DNA from: JAYQKL01 sp965243245
GTDB taxonomy: Bacteria > Pseudomonadota > Alphaproteobacteria > RS24
Reading direction: 5' to 3'
Length of the DNA stretch: 64,000 nucleotides
Assembly: GCA_965243245.1 (NCBI GenBank)
Contig: OZ251536.1
Coordinates: 62,001 to 126,000 of the forward strand
The notes under the pieces were generated by a model, which saw only the letters and a program-made list of their open reading frames with translations, made no database searches and was not told where the DNA came from. The translations under genes were made by a program, and so were the position numbers. Each line of letters begins with the position of its first letter. Positions within the stretch are counted from its first letter, which is position 1. Below, piece by piece: positions 54,023-63,900 of this stretch.

Positions 54023-57000
54023 ATGTTTCATCATCAAAAATTCCCCAAAAACGCGTTTTGTAAAAATGCGTTGCTGAACAGCACCTCTTTTTCACCGCTT
54101 AGCTATTGGCAAAAGCTTCTAGACATGGCTGAACAACTAAGTGCTAGCAAACAAAGCAAAAAACGCCCCAGAAAATATAAGTTAAAAGCAGAAGTTTCCA
54201 TCACGCCCTTGCTGGCCGCACTGCTCGCCGCCTGTAGCGATACAACTTATGTTCCCATTGGAGGAACGCTTGATGGCACAAATGTCACCACGCCAACCGG
54301 TGAGATACCTGCGCTACCTTTCTATCTTTATGTTTTAGATGGTGCCGTTGAAGGCGCACTGGTTTATGTCGATGAAAACGCCAACGGACAACGCGATACT
54401 GGCGAAGATTCTATTGGCACAACGGACGAAAATGGACGCGTGTTTATTGAGGCAGAATATGCCGGCGAAACATTCTTTATTGATGCTTCGGGTGCGTTTG
54501 ATTTATTTACAGGTGCGCGCCTGCCGAGCGATACTTTTTATCGGGCTATATCTGAGGACCGAGGCGGCTCAGATGTTGTGGCATCACCAATCTCGACAAT
54601 AGTCCAAGCACTGAGGGAAAGTGATGAGACGCTAACCGATACCCAAATTCTGGAACTGATTTTCGGCGCGAATACACAAATCGACATGGATGACCTCAAC
54701 AACCCAAACAATTATATTCTACCAGTCGATGGTGGAGACAAACCAATAGCCTCTCCAGCTGCGCGTGCAGAAGAAATCGCATCAACCAGCATCCGATTGC
54801 AAGTGCTTATCGAGGAAAAAGGCGGTGACCTAGCTGCTGTCTTAGTTGAGGTTAGAGATAACAATGGTTTTGATGTCACTGATGATTTGAACCAGACTTC
54901 TCAAGATACCGCCAATGCCCGCATCATTGAGGCACGCGAGCGGGCAAATGGTGAGCCAGTTGCCAATCCTGTAACAGGCACTACCGCCATCTTAAATAAT
55001 GACCTCGCCTTGGAGATGGATGTCTGGGGCTTCCGTGACCCGGTCGGCAATCGGAATGTTAATATACTGAGTTCATTTACGGAGCTTAATATTGTCTCAA
55101 TTACCGATGGAATCACAACTGATGTGCGCGGCGTGCTTGTGCATATTGCAGATGATGACATAGAAACTGAATATGGTGCGGGGGGTGAAATTCCGTTTGA
55201 GCATCTTGGAAATCTGTTTTTCCGCCCTGTGGCTGATTATTTAGGGCGCGTAGAGATTATCTATACGGTGTTTGATGGCGAGGATGATTCTGATGAGGCA
55301 AGCTTAGAAATTGAAGTTATTTCTGACCCTAATGCGCCGGTGTTTTTGTCTAGTGCGACGGCATCGGTTAATGAGAATATTGCGGCCAATGATGAGGGTG
55401 ATACCCAAGGCAGTGCGATGACTGTTTATGAAGCGCGTGCGGAGTCTGCTTCGGGTGGAAATGTTACTTATAGTCTGGCAGGCACAGATGCGGCTTTGTT
55501 CGGGATTGACGCGGAGGGCGATATCTGGTTGCGTAGCCCGCCCGACCATGAGAACAAATCGAGTTATAGCTTCACGGTGGTTGCTTCTGTTACGGCGGAT
55601 GGGGAGACGCACAGCGCGTCGCAGATAATTACTTTGAGCGTTACTGATTTGAATGATAATGCGCCGGTGTTTACGTCTAGTGCGACGGCGTCGGTTAATG
55701 AGAATATTGCAGCCAATGATGAGGGTGATACCCAAGGCAGTGCGGCGACTATTTATACAGCTATTGCCGCCCCCGATGATGCAGGCGATACGGTTAGCTA
55801 TAGCCTGACATCGGCTAATGATGGCGACTCGTTTGGGATTAATGCGTCAACGGGAGATGTCTGGTTTCTTCGCTCGCCTGATTATGAGGATGAAGACGAG
55901 AGGGAGTATACTTTCACGGTGGTTGCTTCTGTTACGGCGGATGGGGTTACGCAAACCGCGTCGCAGATAATTACTTTGAGCGTTACTGATTTGAATGATA
56001 ATGCGCCGACTGTGTCGCTTGGCGATACGGATGATTTAGTGGTTAACGAGGCCGGGTTTGTTTATGTGGGGTTTAACTTGTTCCTTAATATTAAATTTAC
56101 CCCAAAACCCGGCATAAACCCTTCCGGTATTAATTTTACGCATACGTTTGATGCGAATAGTAATGTCGCTAATGGGACATTCATTATAAAAATGGACTCT
56201 CAGTATGATGAGGTTGAAATTTTTGATAATAGTGATAGTCCTTCATATACGTACGATCATATTATTAATCAGTTTAATGTGGCTCAACAAGACGAGACGC
56301 GTTATATGACGGCATTGCTATTTGCTGAGGACGGCCATATTGCGTATCCCTTATCCAGAATCTTGTTTTTTGGGCGTGATAGGTCTGGTTTTTACGGCGC
56401 GCCTCGTGATGATATCCCCGCCGACCTTGCCGCTAATGGTGTGCTTACCTTTGGCGATGCGGAAACCTCATTGACAAATTTAAGCGTTTTCATTGGCAAT
56501 ACTGACGCGACTATCGCCAATATAACCGAAGAGATTGAAGCGGGTACGCCTAGAACGATTGCTGGTATGGGCGTATCCGATGCGATCGCAGATGGCGTCT
56601 ATGGGAGCTTCACCTTCACGCGTGCAACTGACGGCTCGGTGACTTGGAACTACACGCTGAATGAGGATGCCGTGAACGCGCTTGGCGATGGTCAAACCGC
56701 AACTGATAGTGTTTGGGTACGGGTTAATGATGGCAATTTGGACAGCGAGATTCAGGAAATCAAGGTGTTGATTACGGGGGCGAATGATGCGCCCACGCTC
56801 ACCTCTGCTGGGACAGTCCAGCCGATTGCTGAAAATATAGCCACCCAAACGGACACAGGCGTTACCTTAACGCCAGCAGATGTGGATGTGAATACGACAT
56901 TTGATGCGGATAGTTTCACTGTCTATGAAGTGACAAACGGCACGGCTGATACAGATATTTCCTCGCGGTTTAGGGTGGTTGCTGGTGATGATGCTGATAA

Positions 57001-60000
57001 TGATAATGATTACAAGCTGGTTCTTTTGGCGGGGCAACTGACTGATTATGAAATCGAACCGACGATTACGCTTAATGTGAATGTGACTGACGGGGTTAAT
57101 GTTTCTGACACTGTTGAGGTCACGGTGACGCTCACCGATGAATTGGAGAGTCCGCCGGTGTTTTCGTCTGCTGAGGCGGCGGCAGTCGATGAGAATATTG
57201 AGGCCAATAATAATGCCAGCGTTCAAGGCACTGCGACAGAGGTTTATACAGCTGAGATTACAGCAAATCTGACTTATGATACGATTACCTATAGTCTGCT
57301 AGACTCTGATGAGGGGAACGATTTCGGCATTGATGGCACGAGTGGCAATGTCTGGTTCAAATTCTCGCCCGATTATGAGGATGAAGACGAGAGGGAGTAT
57401 ACATTCACGGTGCAGGCTGTGGTTACGGCGGGTGGGGTGACGCAAGCAGCGGAGCGTACAGTTACGCTAAGCGTGAATAATCTGAACGATAATCGGCCGG
57501 TGTTTACGTCTAGTGCGACGGCGTCGGTTAATGAGAATATTGCCGCCAATAATAATGCTACAGACCAAGGCAGTGCGGCGACTATTTATACAGCTATTGC
57601 CGCCCCAGATGTTCCTGGCCATACGGTTAGCTATAGCCTTGCGGCGGCTAATGATGGTGCCTCCTTCGGGATTGATGGCACGAGTGGCAATGTCTGGTTC
57701 CGCGAGCCGCCCGATTATGAGGATATCACTGAGAGGGAGTATAAATTTACGGTGGTTGCTTCTGTTACGGCGGATGGGGTTACGCAAATAGGGGTCCGCA
57801 ATATTACTTTGAGCGTTACTGATTTGAATGATAATCCGCCTGCGTTTACGTCTAATACGACGGCATCGGTTAATGAGAATGTTGCGGCCAATGATGATGG
57901 TGATACCCAAGGCAGTGCGATGATGGTTTACAGGGCGACTACAATACTAGATGTTGCTGGCCATACGGTTAGCTATAGCATTAACACTAGTGCGCCGATT
58001 TATCAGAGTGCCTCGTTTGGGATTGACTCCAGTAGTGGCATTGTCTGGTTGCTTGAGTCCCCTGACCATGAGACCCAATCGAGTTATTTATTCACGCTGG
58101 TTGCTTCTGTTACGGCAGATGGTGTGACTCAAACAGCAACCAGCAACCGTATTACGTTGAGCATTAATGATTTGAATGATAATGCGCCGGTGTTTACGTC
58201 TAGTTCGAGGGTATCGGTTAATGAGAATATTGCCGCCAATAATAATGCCAGCGTTCAAGGCACTGCGACAGAGGTTTACAGGGCTGCTGCAAGACCAGAT
58301 GTTCCTGGCCATACGGTTAGCTATAGCCTTACGTCGTTTAATCAGGGTGACTTGTTTGGGATTGACTCCAGTATTGGCATTGTCTGGTTGCGTGCCTCGC
58401 CCGACTATGAGACCCGATCGAGTTATAGCTTCACGGTGGTTGCTTCTGTTACGGCGGATGGGGTGACGCAAACCGCGACCCGTTTTGTTACTTTGAGCAT
58501 TAATGATTTGGATGAAAATCCGCCGACTGTCAACACAGCCCATGCTGATTATGATGTCACGGACACTTATGAAACAGGCGATATAGAAGCCGCGAGCGGT
58601 AGATGGGTCGTAGAAGATGCTGGCGGCACTGCGCTTAGCTATGACGTTCAAGCACAAGGCACCTATGGCACGCTAAGATTCGGCACAGATGGGAACTGGG
58701 GCTATGCAATAGATACCACCAACTCAGATATTCAGAACTTGAACGCTCCGACTACTTTGACCGACACTATTACCGTGCGGGCAACAGATGAGGATGGGGA
58801 ATTTGTGGACGGCACTGTTACCGTCACCATTACTGACGCAACCAATACTCTTTATGTGAATGGCACTTCAGGCGATGACGGCTCGCTTGGTGATGCTGCT
58901 GCGACAGACCAGCAAATCGTTCAAGGCGGCGATGGTACTGATTTCCTTCGAGGCGGGACAGCAGATGATATTCTCATCGGCGGGGCGGGTAATGATACTA
59001 TTTCGTTAAATCACGGCGGTAACGATACGGTTATCTATCGGATTGCCAGCACTGATGACGGGCTTTTCGGACTTGATGGAGCTGACACGATTACCAGCTG
59101 GCGTTTTTCTCCGGAGACAATAGAGGATAAGGTTGTGTTTGTGGATACAGATGATACCCCGCTTGGAAGCTTTGCTGATTTACTTGAGCTTGGTAAGGGT
59201 ACTGATGCGCAACTGGAGGTGAATTTCGCTGATGTTATTACTAATTCTTCCGGTGCGCTGTTTGTCGGCGAACTTATATTTACGTTTCTTGGTGATACGA
59301 CTGATGATAGTGATGATGTAAAGCTAATTCTTGATTTTGGGAGTTCATTTGCGCTAAATAGTATAGCACCTCGAGGAGCTTCAGACGCTGTAAGCGTTGT
59401 TGTTGATGTGGATGATGATTATCGGCTGACGGATGCAGGGCTTACGAGCCTTGCGACTAATCTTGCCGATAATTTCGAGACACTTTCAGAATATGCTCTT
59501 GGCATAGACATAATTAGTGATGTGGGTGAAAATCCGCCGACTGTCAACACAGCCCATGCTGATTATGATGTCACGGACACTTATGAATCAGGCGATCTAG
59601 AAGCCGCGAGCGGTAGATGGGTCGTAGAAGATGCTGATGAGGGTGATACTCTTAGCTATGACGTTCAAGCACAAGGCACCTATGGCACGCTAAGATTCGG
59701 CACAGATGGGAACTGGGGCTATGCAATAGATACCACCCACTCAGCTATTCTGAATTTGAACACTGCGACTACTTTGGTCGACACTATTACCGTGCGGGCA
59801 ACAGATGAGGCTGGGGAATTTGTGGACGGCACTGTTACCGTCATCATTAATGACGCAATCAATACTCTTTATATGAATGGCACTTCAGACGATGACGGCA
59901 CGCTAACTGACCCGCTTGGGAGTAATACGGCGACAGTACCGCAAATCCTTCAAGGCGGCGACGGCAATGATTTCCTTCGAGGCTGGATACCAAATGATAT

Positions 60001-60568
60001 TTTCATCGGCGGGGCGGGTAATGATACTATTTTGTTAGCTCCCGGCCGTAACGATACGGTTATCTATCGGATTGCCAGCACCGATGACGGGCTTTTCGGA
60101 CTTGATGGAAATGACACGGTTATCAATTTTCGTTTTGACCATCCGTTTGAGGAGGATAATGTTGTGTTTGTGAATACAGATGATACCCCGCTTGGAAGCT
60201 TTGCTGATTTACTTGAGCTTGGTAAGCGTAAGGATGCTGATGGTAATGATCTGACGCCGCAACTGGAGGTGAATTTAGATGATGTTTTTTTTAATATTAT
60301 CGGTGAGCCGTATTACGGCGAACTTATATTTACGTTTCTTGGTGATACGACGACGCCTGATGATGATGCAACGCTAACTTTTGAGTTTGGTGGTCGCTTT
60401 GCGCTAAATACTATAGTACCTCGAGGAGATTTAGACGCTGTAAGCGTTGTTGTTGATGTGGATGATGATCATCGGCTGACGGATGCAGGGCTTACGATCC
60501 TTGCGGATAATCTTGCCGATGATTTCGATGTGGTTGCCTTGGAAGAGTTTGGCATAGAGATAATTTAA
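54023..60568 (+). CDS. Cadherin-repeat RTX adhesin with two C-terminal export modules, 2181 aa
   Basis: The start at 54023 is chosen from the ribosome-binding site and paralog alignment. Leader to Cys71 of LAAC; SdrD_B-like loop VDENANGQRDTGED; tandem-95-like domain. Two cadherin-like units of the giant-array type (55332-56010), a host domain with a diverged insert (56010-56780), an AENIATQTDTG domain and four more cadherin-like domains (57160-58510) follow. Then come two complete C-terminal modules in series. The first has a VCBS-like domain, RTX at 58925-59005 and a full tail ending ALGIDII near 59515. Reading continues through SDVGENPPT into a second VCBS-like domain, RTX at 59954-60034 and the true terminus VALEEFGIEII. 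The repeat offset is 1014 bp at its start. Only the last module can act as a C-terminal export signal. Confidence 0.93.
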   Translation: MFHHQKFPKNAFCKNALLNSTSFSPLSYWQKLLDMAEQLSASKQSKKRPRKYKLKAEVSITPLLAALLAACSDTTYVPIGGTLDGTNVTTPTGEIPALPFYLYVLDGAVEGALVYVDENANGQRDTGEDSIGTTDENGRVFIEAEYAGETFFIDASGAFDLFTGARLPSDTFYRAISEDRGGSDVVASPISTIVQALRESDETLTDTQILELIFGANTQIDMDDLNNPNNYILPVDGGDKPIASPAARAEEIASTSIRLQVLIEEKGGDLAAVLVEVRDNNGFDVTDDLNQTSQDTANARIIEARERANGEPVANPVTGTTAILNNDLALEMDVWGFRDPVGNRNVNILSSFTELNIVSITDGITTDVRGVLVHIADDDIETEYGAGGEIPFEHLGNLFFRPVADYLGRVEIIYTVFDGEDDSDEASLEIEVISDPNAPVFLSSATASVNENIAANDEGDTQGSAMTVYEARAESASGGNVTYSLAGTDAALFGIDAEGDIWLRSPPDHENKSSYSFTVVASVTADGETHSASQIITLSVTDLNDNAPVFTSSATASVNENIAANDEGDTQGSAATIYTAIAAPDDAGDTVSYSLTSANDGDSFGINASTGDVWFLRSPDYEDEDEREYTFTVVASVTADGVTQTASQIITLSVTDLNDNAPTVSLGDTDDLVVNEAGFVYVGFNLFLNIKFTPKPGINPSGINFTHTFDANSNVANGTFIIKMDSQYDEVEIFDNSDSPSYTYDHIINQFNVAQQDETRYMTALLFAEDGHIAYPLSRILFFGRDRSGFYGAPRDDIPADLAANGVLTFGDAETSLTNLSVFIGNTDATIANITEEIEAGTPRTIAGMGVSDAIADGVYGSFTFTRATDGSVTWNYTLNEDAVNALGDGQTATDSVWVRVNDGNLDSEIQEIKVLITGANDAPTLTSAGTVQPIAENIATQTDTGVTLTPADVDVNTTFDADSFTVYEVTNGTADTDISSRFRVVAGDDADNDNDYKLVLLAGQLTDYEIEPTITLNVNVTDGVNVSDTVEVTVTLTDELESPPVFSSAEAAAVDENIEANNNASVQGTATEVYTAEITANLTYDTITYSLLDSDEGNDFGIDGTSGNVWFKFSPDYEDEDEREYTFTVQAVVTAGGVTQAAERTVTLSVNNLNDNRPVFTSSATASVNENIAANNNATDQGSAATIYTAIAAPDVPGHTVSYSLAAANDGASFGIDGTSGNVWFREPPDYEDITEREYKFTVVASVTADGVTQIGVRNITLSVTDLNDNPPAFTSNTTASVNENVAANDDGDTQGSAMMVYRATTILDVAGHTVSYSINTSAPIYQSASFGIDSSSGIVWLLESPDHETQSSYLFTLVASVTADGVTQTATSNRITLSINDLNDNAPVFTSSSRVSVNENIAANNNASVQGTATEVYRAAARPDVPGHTVSYSLTSFNQGDLFGIDSSIGIVWLRASPDYETRSSYSFTVVASVTADGVTQTATRFVTLSINDLDENPPTVNTAHADYDVTDTYETGDIEAASGRWVVEDAGGTALSYDVQAQGTYGTLRFGTDGNWGYAIDTTNSDIQNLNAPTTLTDTITVRATDEDGEFVDGTVTVTITDATNTLYVNGTSGDDGSLGDAAATDQQIVQGGDGTDFLRGGTADDILIGGAGNDTISLNHGGNDTVIYRIASTDDGLFGLDGADTITSWRFSPETIEDKVVFVDTDDTPLGSFADLLELGKGTDAQLEVNFADVITNSSGALFVGELIFTFLGDTTDDSDDVKLILDFGSSFALNSIAPRGASDAVSVVVDVDDDYRLTDAGLTSLATNLADNFETLSEYALGIDIISDVGENPPTVNTAHADYDVTDTYESGDLEAASGRWVVEDADEGDTLSYDVQAQGTYGTLRFGTDGNWGYAIDTTHSAILNLNTATTLVDTITVRATDEAGEFVDGTVTVIINDAINTLYMNGTSDDDGTLTDPLGSNTATVPQILQGGDGNDFLRGWIPNDIFIGGAGNDTILLAPGRNDTVIYRIASTDDGLFGLDGNDTVINFRFDHPFEEDNVVFVNTDDTPLGSFADLLELGKRKDADGNDLTPQLEVNLDDVFFNIIGEPYYGELIFTFLGDTTTPDDDATLTFEFGGRFALNTIVPRGDLDAVSVVVDVDDDHRLTDAGLTILADNLADDFDVVALEEFGIEII
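58513..59526 (+). repeat. C-terminal module, first (internal) copy
   Basis: VCBS-like domain, RTX block and export tail, starting at GAAAATCCGCCGACTGTC and ending just after an internal ALGIDII. The second copy starts at 59527, 1014 bp on, with the same sequence. Confidence 0.85.
59527..60568 (+). repeat. C-terminal module, second (terminal) copy
   Basis: Same order as the first copy. It is slightly longer before the RTX block (TLTDPLGSNTATVPQ, as in the first gene of the window) and ends in the VALEEFGIEII type. Confidence 0.85.
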
Positions 60569-60636
60569 GTCGGTTTGGCGCGAAAAGCCCCTTCAAGGGA
60601 TGCGGGGGGCGAGGTGCGAGGGGCGAGGTGCGAGGG

Positions 60637-60676
60637 GCGAGGGGGGCATATTCTCAATATCTTCTCCCGCCTTTTT
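60637..60676 (+). terminator. Terminator of the 2181-aa gene
   Basis: GCGAGGGGGG, bulged C, ATATT-CTC-AATAT, CTTCTCCCGC, C, T5 (60672-60676). The upstream GCGAGGTGCGAGGGGC repeats again offer several alternative 5' arms. Confidence 0.78.
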
Positions 60677-60758
60677 GCTATTGCTCTCAAAACCTATATA
60701 TGCAATCATACTGCCTGTAATCGGTGCTTCTAAAGCTAAAAGAAGAAAATGACTTATA

Positions 60759-60827
60759 TTTATAAGCTCAAAAAATGAAACCAGCAAATCCAAACTTAAT
60801 TTTTTATTCATCCTTTGAGCTTATAAA
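60759..60827. promoter_or_regulatory. 14-bp perfect inverted repeat, class B leader
   Basis: Second copy of the repeat at 49191-49259: same arms, same 41-base spacer. Confidence 0.5.
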
Positions 60828-60936
60828 GATAACTGATTGTTTGTCATGCCAGTCGTTTATTGGCTCGCGCTACTCAGCCAAATCAAGCAACAGCAGACAT
60901 AAAAAGTAAAAAAAATCTATCGTGTCAGGATAAAAC

Positions 60937-63900
60937 ATGTTTTATCATCAAAAATTTTCTAAAAGCGCGTTTTGTAAAAATGCACTGCTGAACAGCACCT
61001 CTTTTTCCCCGCTTAACTATTGGCGCAAACTTCTAGATGTTGCTGAACTTTTGAGTGCTAGCAAGCAAAGCAAAAAACGCCCCAGAAAATATAAGTTAAA
61101 AGCAGAAGTTTCAATCACGCCCTTGCTGGCCGCACTGCTCGCCGCCTGTAGCGATGAGAATGTTCCCATTGGAGGAACGCTTGATGGCACAAATGTCACC
61201 ACGCCAACCGGTGAGATACCTGCGCAATCTTTCTATCTTTATGTTTTAGATGGTGCCGTTGAAGGCGCACTGGTTTATGTCGATGAAAACGCCAACGGAC
61301 AACGCGATGAGGATGAGAACGAAGAGCCTATTGGCATAACGGACGAAAATGGACGCGTGTTTATTGATGCAGAAGATGCCGGCGAAACATTCTTTATTGA
61401 TGCTTCGGGTGCGTTTGATTTATTTACCGGTGAGAGCCTGCCGAGCGATACTTTTTATCGGGCTATATCTGATGAACGCGGCGGCTCAGATGTCGTCGCA
61501 TCACCAATCTCGACAATAGTCCAAGCACTGAGGGAAAATGACCCCGCGCCCACCGATGCCGAAATTCTGGGAATTATTTTCGGCGCGAATACGCAAGTCG
61601 ACATGGATGACCTCAACAATCCTGACAATTTTATTCTGCCAATCAGTGATACAGAAAAACCAATTGATTCTCCAGAGGCAATCGCCGAAGAAATCGCATC
61701 AACCAGCATTCAGTTGCAAGTGCTCATAGAACAACACGGCGGTGACCTAGCTGCTGTCTTAGCGGCAATCGGAGAGAGCTTTGATATTAGTGATTTGGAC
61801 CAGACTTCTCAAGATACCGCCAATGCCCGCATCATTGAGGCACGCGAGCGCGCTGGCGGTGACCCGATTGCCAATCCTGTAACAGGCACTACCGCCACCT
61901 TAAATAATGACCTCGCCTTGGAGATGGATGTCTGGGGCTTCCGTGACCCGGCCGGTAATCGGGATGGTGATAATACGCCGCCAAGTTCATTTACGCGTCT
62001 TAATATTGTCTCAATTACCGATGGAATCACAACTGATGTGCGCGGCGTGCTTGTGCATATTGCAGATGATGGCATAGAAACTGAATATGACGCGAGGGGT
62101 GAAATTCCCGCCGAACATTTTGCAAACCTAGTCTTCCGCCCTGTGGCTGATTATTTAGGGCGCGTAGAGATTATCTATACGGTGTTTGATGGCGAGGATG
62201 ATTCTGATGAGGCAAGCTTAGAAATTGAAGTTATTTTTGACCCTAATGCGCCGGTGTTTACGTCTAGTGCGACGGCGTCGGTTAATGAGAATATTACGGC
62301 CAATGATGATGGTGATACCCAAGGCAGTGCGGCGACTATTTATACAGCTATTGCCGCCCCCGATGATGCAGGCGATACGGTTATCTATAGTTTGACGTCG
62401 GCTAATGATGGTGACTCGTTTGGGATTAATGCGTCAACGGGCACTGTTTGGTTGCGTGTCGCGCCTGATTTTGAAACCAAATCGAGTTATAGCTTCACGG
62501 TGGTTGCTTCTGTTACGGCGGATGGGGTTACGCAAACCGTGTCGCAGATAATTACGCTGAGCGTTACTGATTTGAATGATAATGCGCCTGTGTTTACGTC
62601 TAGTGCGACGGCGTCGGTTAATGAGAATATTGCGGTCAATGATGATGGTGATACCCAAGGCAGTGCGGCGACTATTTATACGGCTATTGCCGCCCCCGAT
62701 GATGCAGGCGATACGGTTAGCTATAGCCTGACGTCGGCTAATGATGGGGACTCGTTTGGGATTAATGCGTCAACGGGAGATGTTTGGTTCCGCGCCGCGC
62801 CCGACCATGAGAACAAATCGAGTTATAGCTTCACGGTGGTTGCTTCTGTTACGGCGGATGGGGTGACGCAAACAGCGACCCGCATTGTTACTTTGAGCGT
62901 TACTGATTTGAATGATAATGCGCCGGTGTTTACGTCTAGTGCGACGGCATCGGTTAATGAGAATATTGCGGTCAATGATGATGGTGATACCCAAGGCAGT
63001 GCGGCGACTATTTATACGGCTATTGCCGCCCCCGATGATGCAGGCGATACGGTTATCTATAGCCTGACGTCGGCTAATGATGGTGACTCGTTTGGGATTA
63101 ATGCGTCAACGGGAGATGTTTGGTTCCGCGCCGCGCCCGACCATGAGAACAAATCGAGTTATAGCTTCACGGTGGTTGCTTCTGTTACGGCAGATGGGGT
63201 GACGCACAGCGAGTCGCAGATAATTACTTTGAGCGTTACTGATTTGAATGATAATGCGCCGGTGTTTACGTCTAGTGCGACGGCATCGGTTAATGAGAAT
63301 ATTGCCGCCAATGATGATGGTGATACCCAAGGCAGTGCGGCGACTATTTATACGGCTATTGCCGCCCCCGATGATGCAGGCGATACGGTTATCTATAGTT
63401 TGACGTCAGCTAATGATGGTGACTCGTTTGGGATTAACGCGTCAACGGGCACTGTTTGGTTCCGCGCCGCGCCCGACCATGAGAACAAATCGAGTTATAG
63501 CTTCACGGTGGTTGCTTCTGTTACGGCGGATGGGGTTACGCAAACAGCGACCCGCATTGTTACTTTGAGCGTTACTGATTTGAATGATAATGCGCCGGTG
63601 TTTACGTCTAGTGCGACGGCATCGGTTAATGAGAATATTACGGCCAATGATGATGGTGATACCCAAGGCAGTGCGGCGACTATTTATACAGCTATTGCCG
63701 CCCCCGATGATGCAGGCGATACGGTTAGCTATAGCCTGACGTCGGCTAATGATGGTGACTCGTTTGGGATTAATGCGTCAACGGGCACTGTTTGGTTCCG
63801 CGCCGCGCCTGATTTTGAAACCAAATCGAGTTATAGCTTCACGGTGGTTGCTTCTGTTACGGCAGATGGGGTTACGCAAACAGCGACCCGCATTGTTACT

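Larger units (their letters stand above)
60569..60936. other. Spacer 7, class B leader
   Basis: No gene is seen. It is almost a copy of spacer 5: G-rich repeat, terminator 60637-60676, conserved CTATATATGCAATCAT block, 14-bp inverted repeat 60759-60827, then AGGA before the ATG at 60937. Confidence 0.8.
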
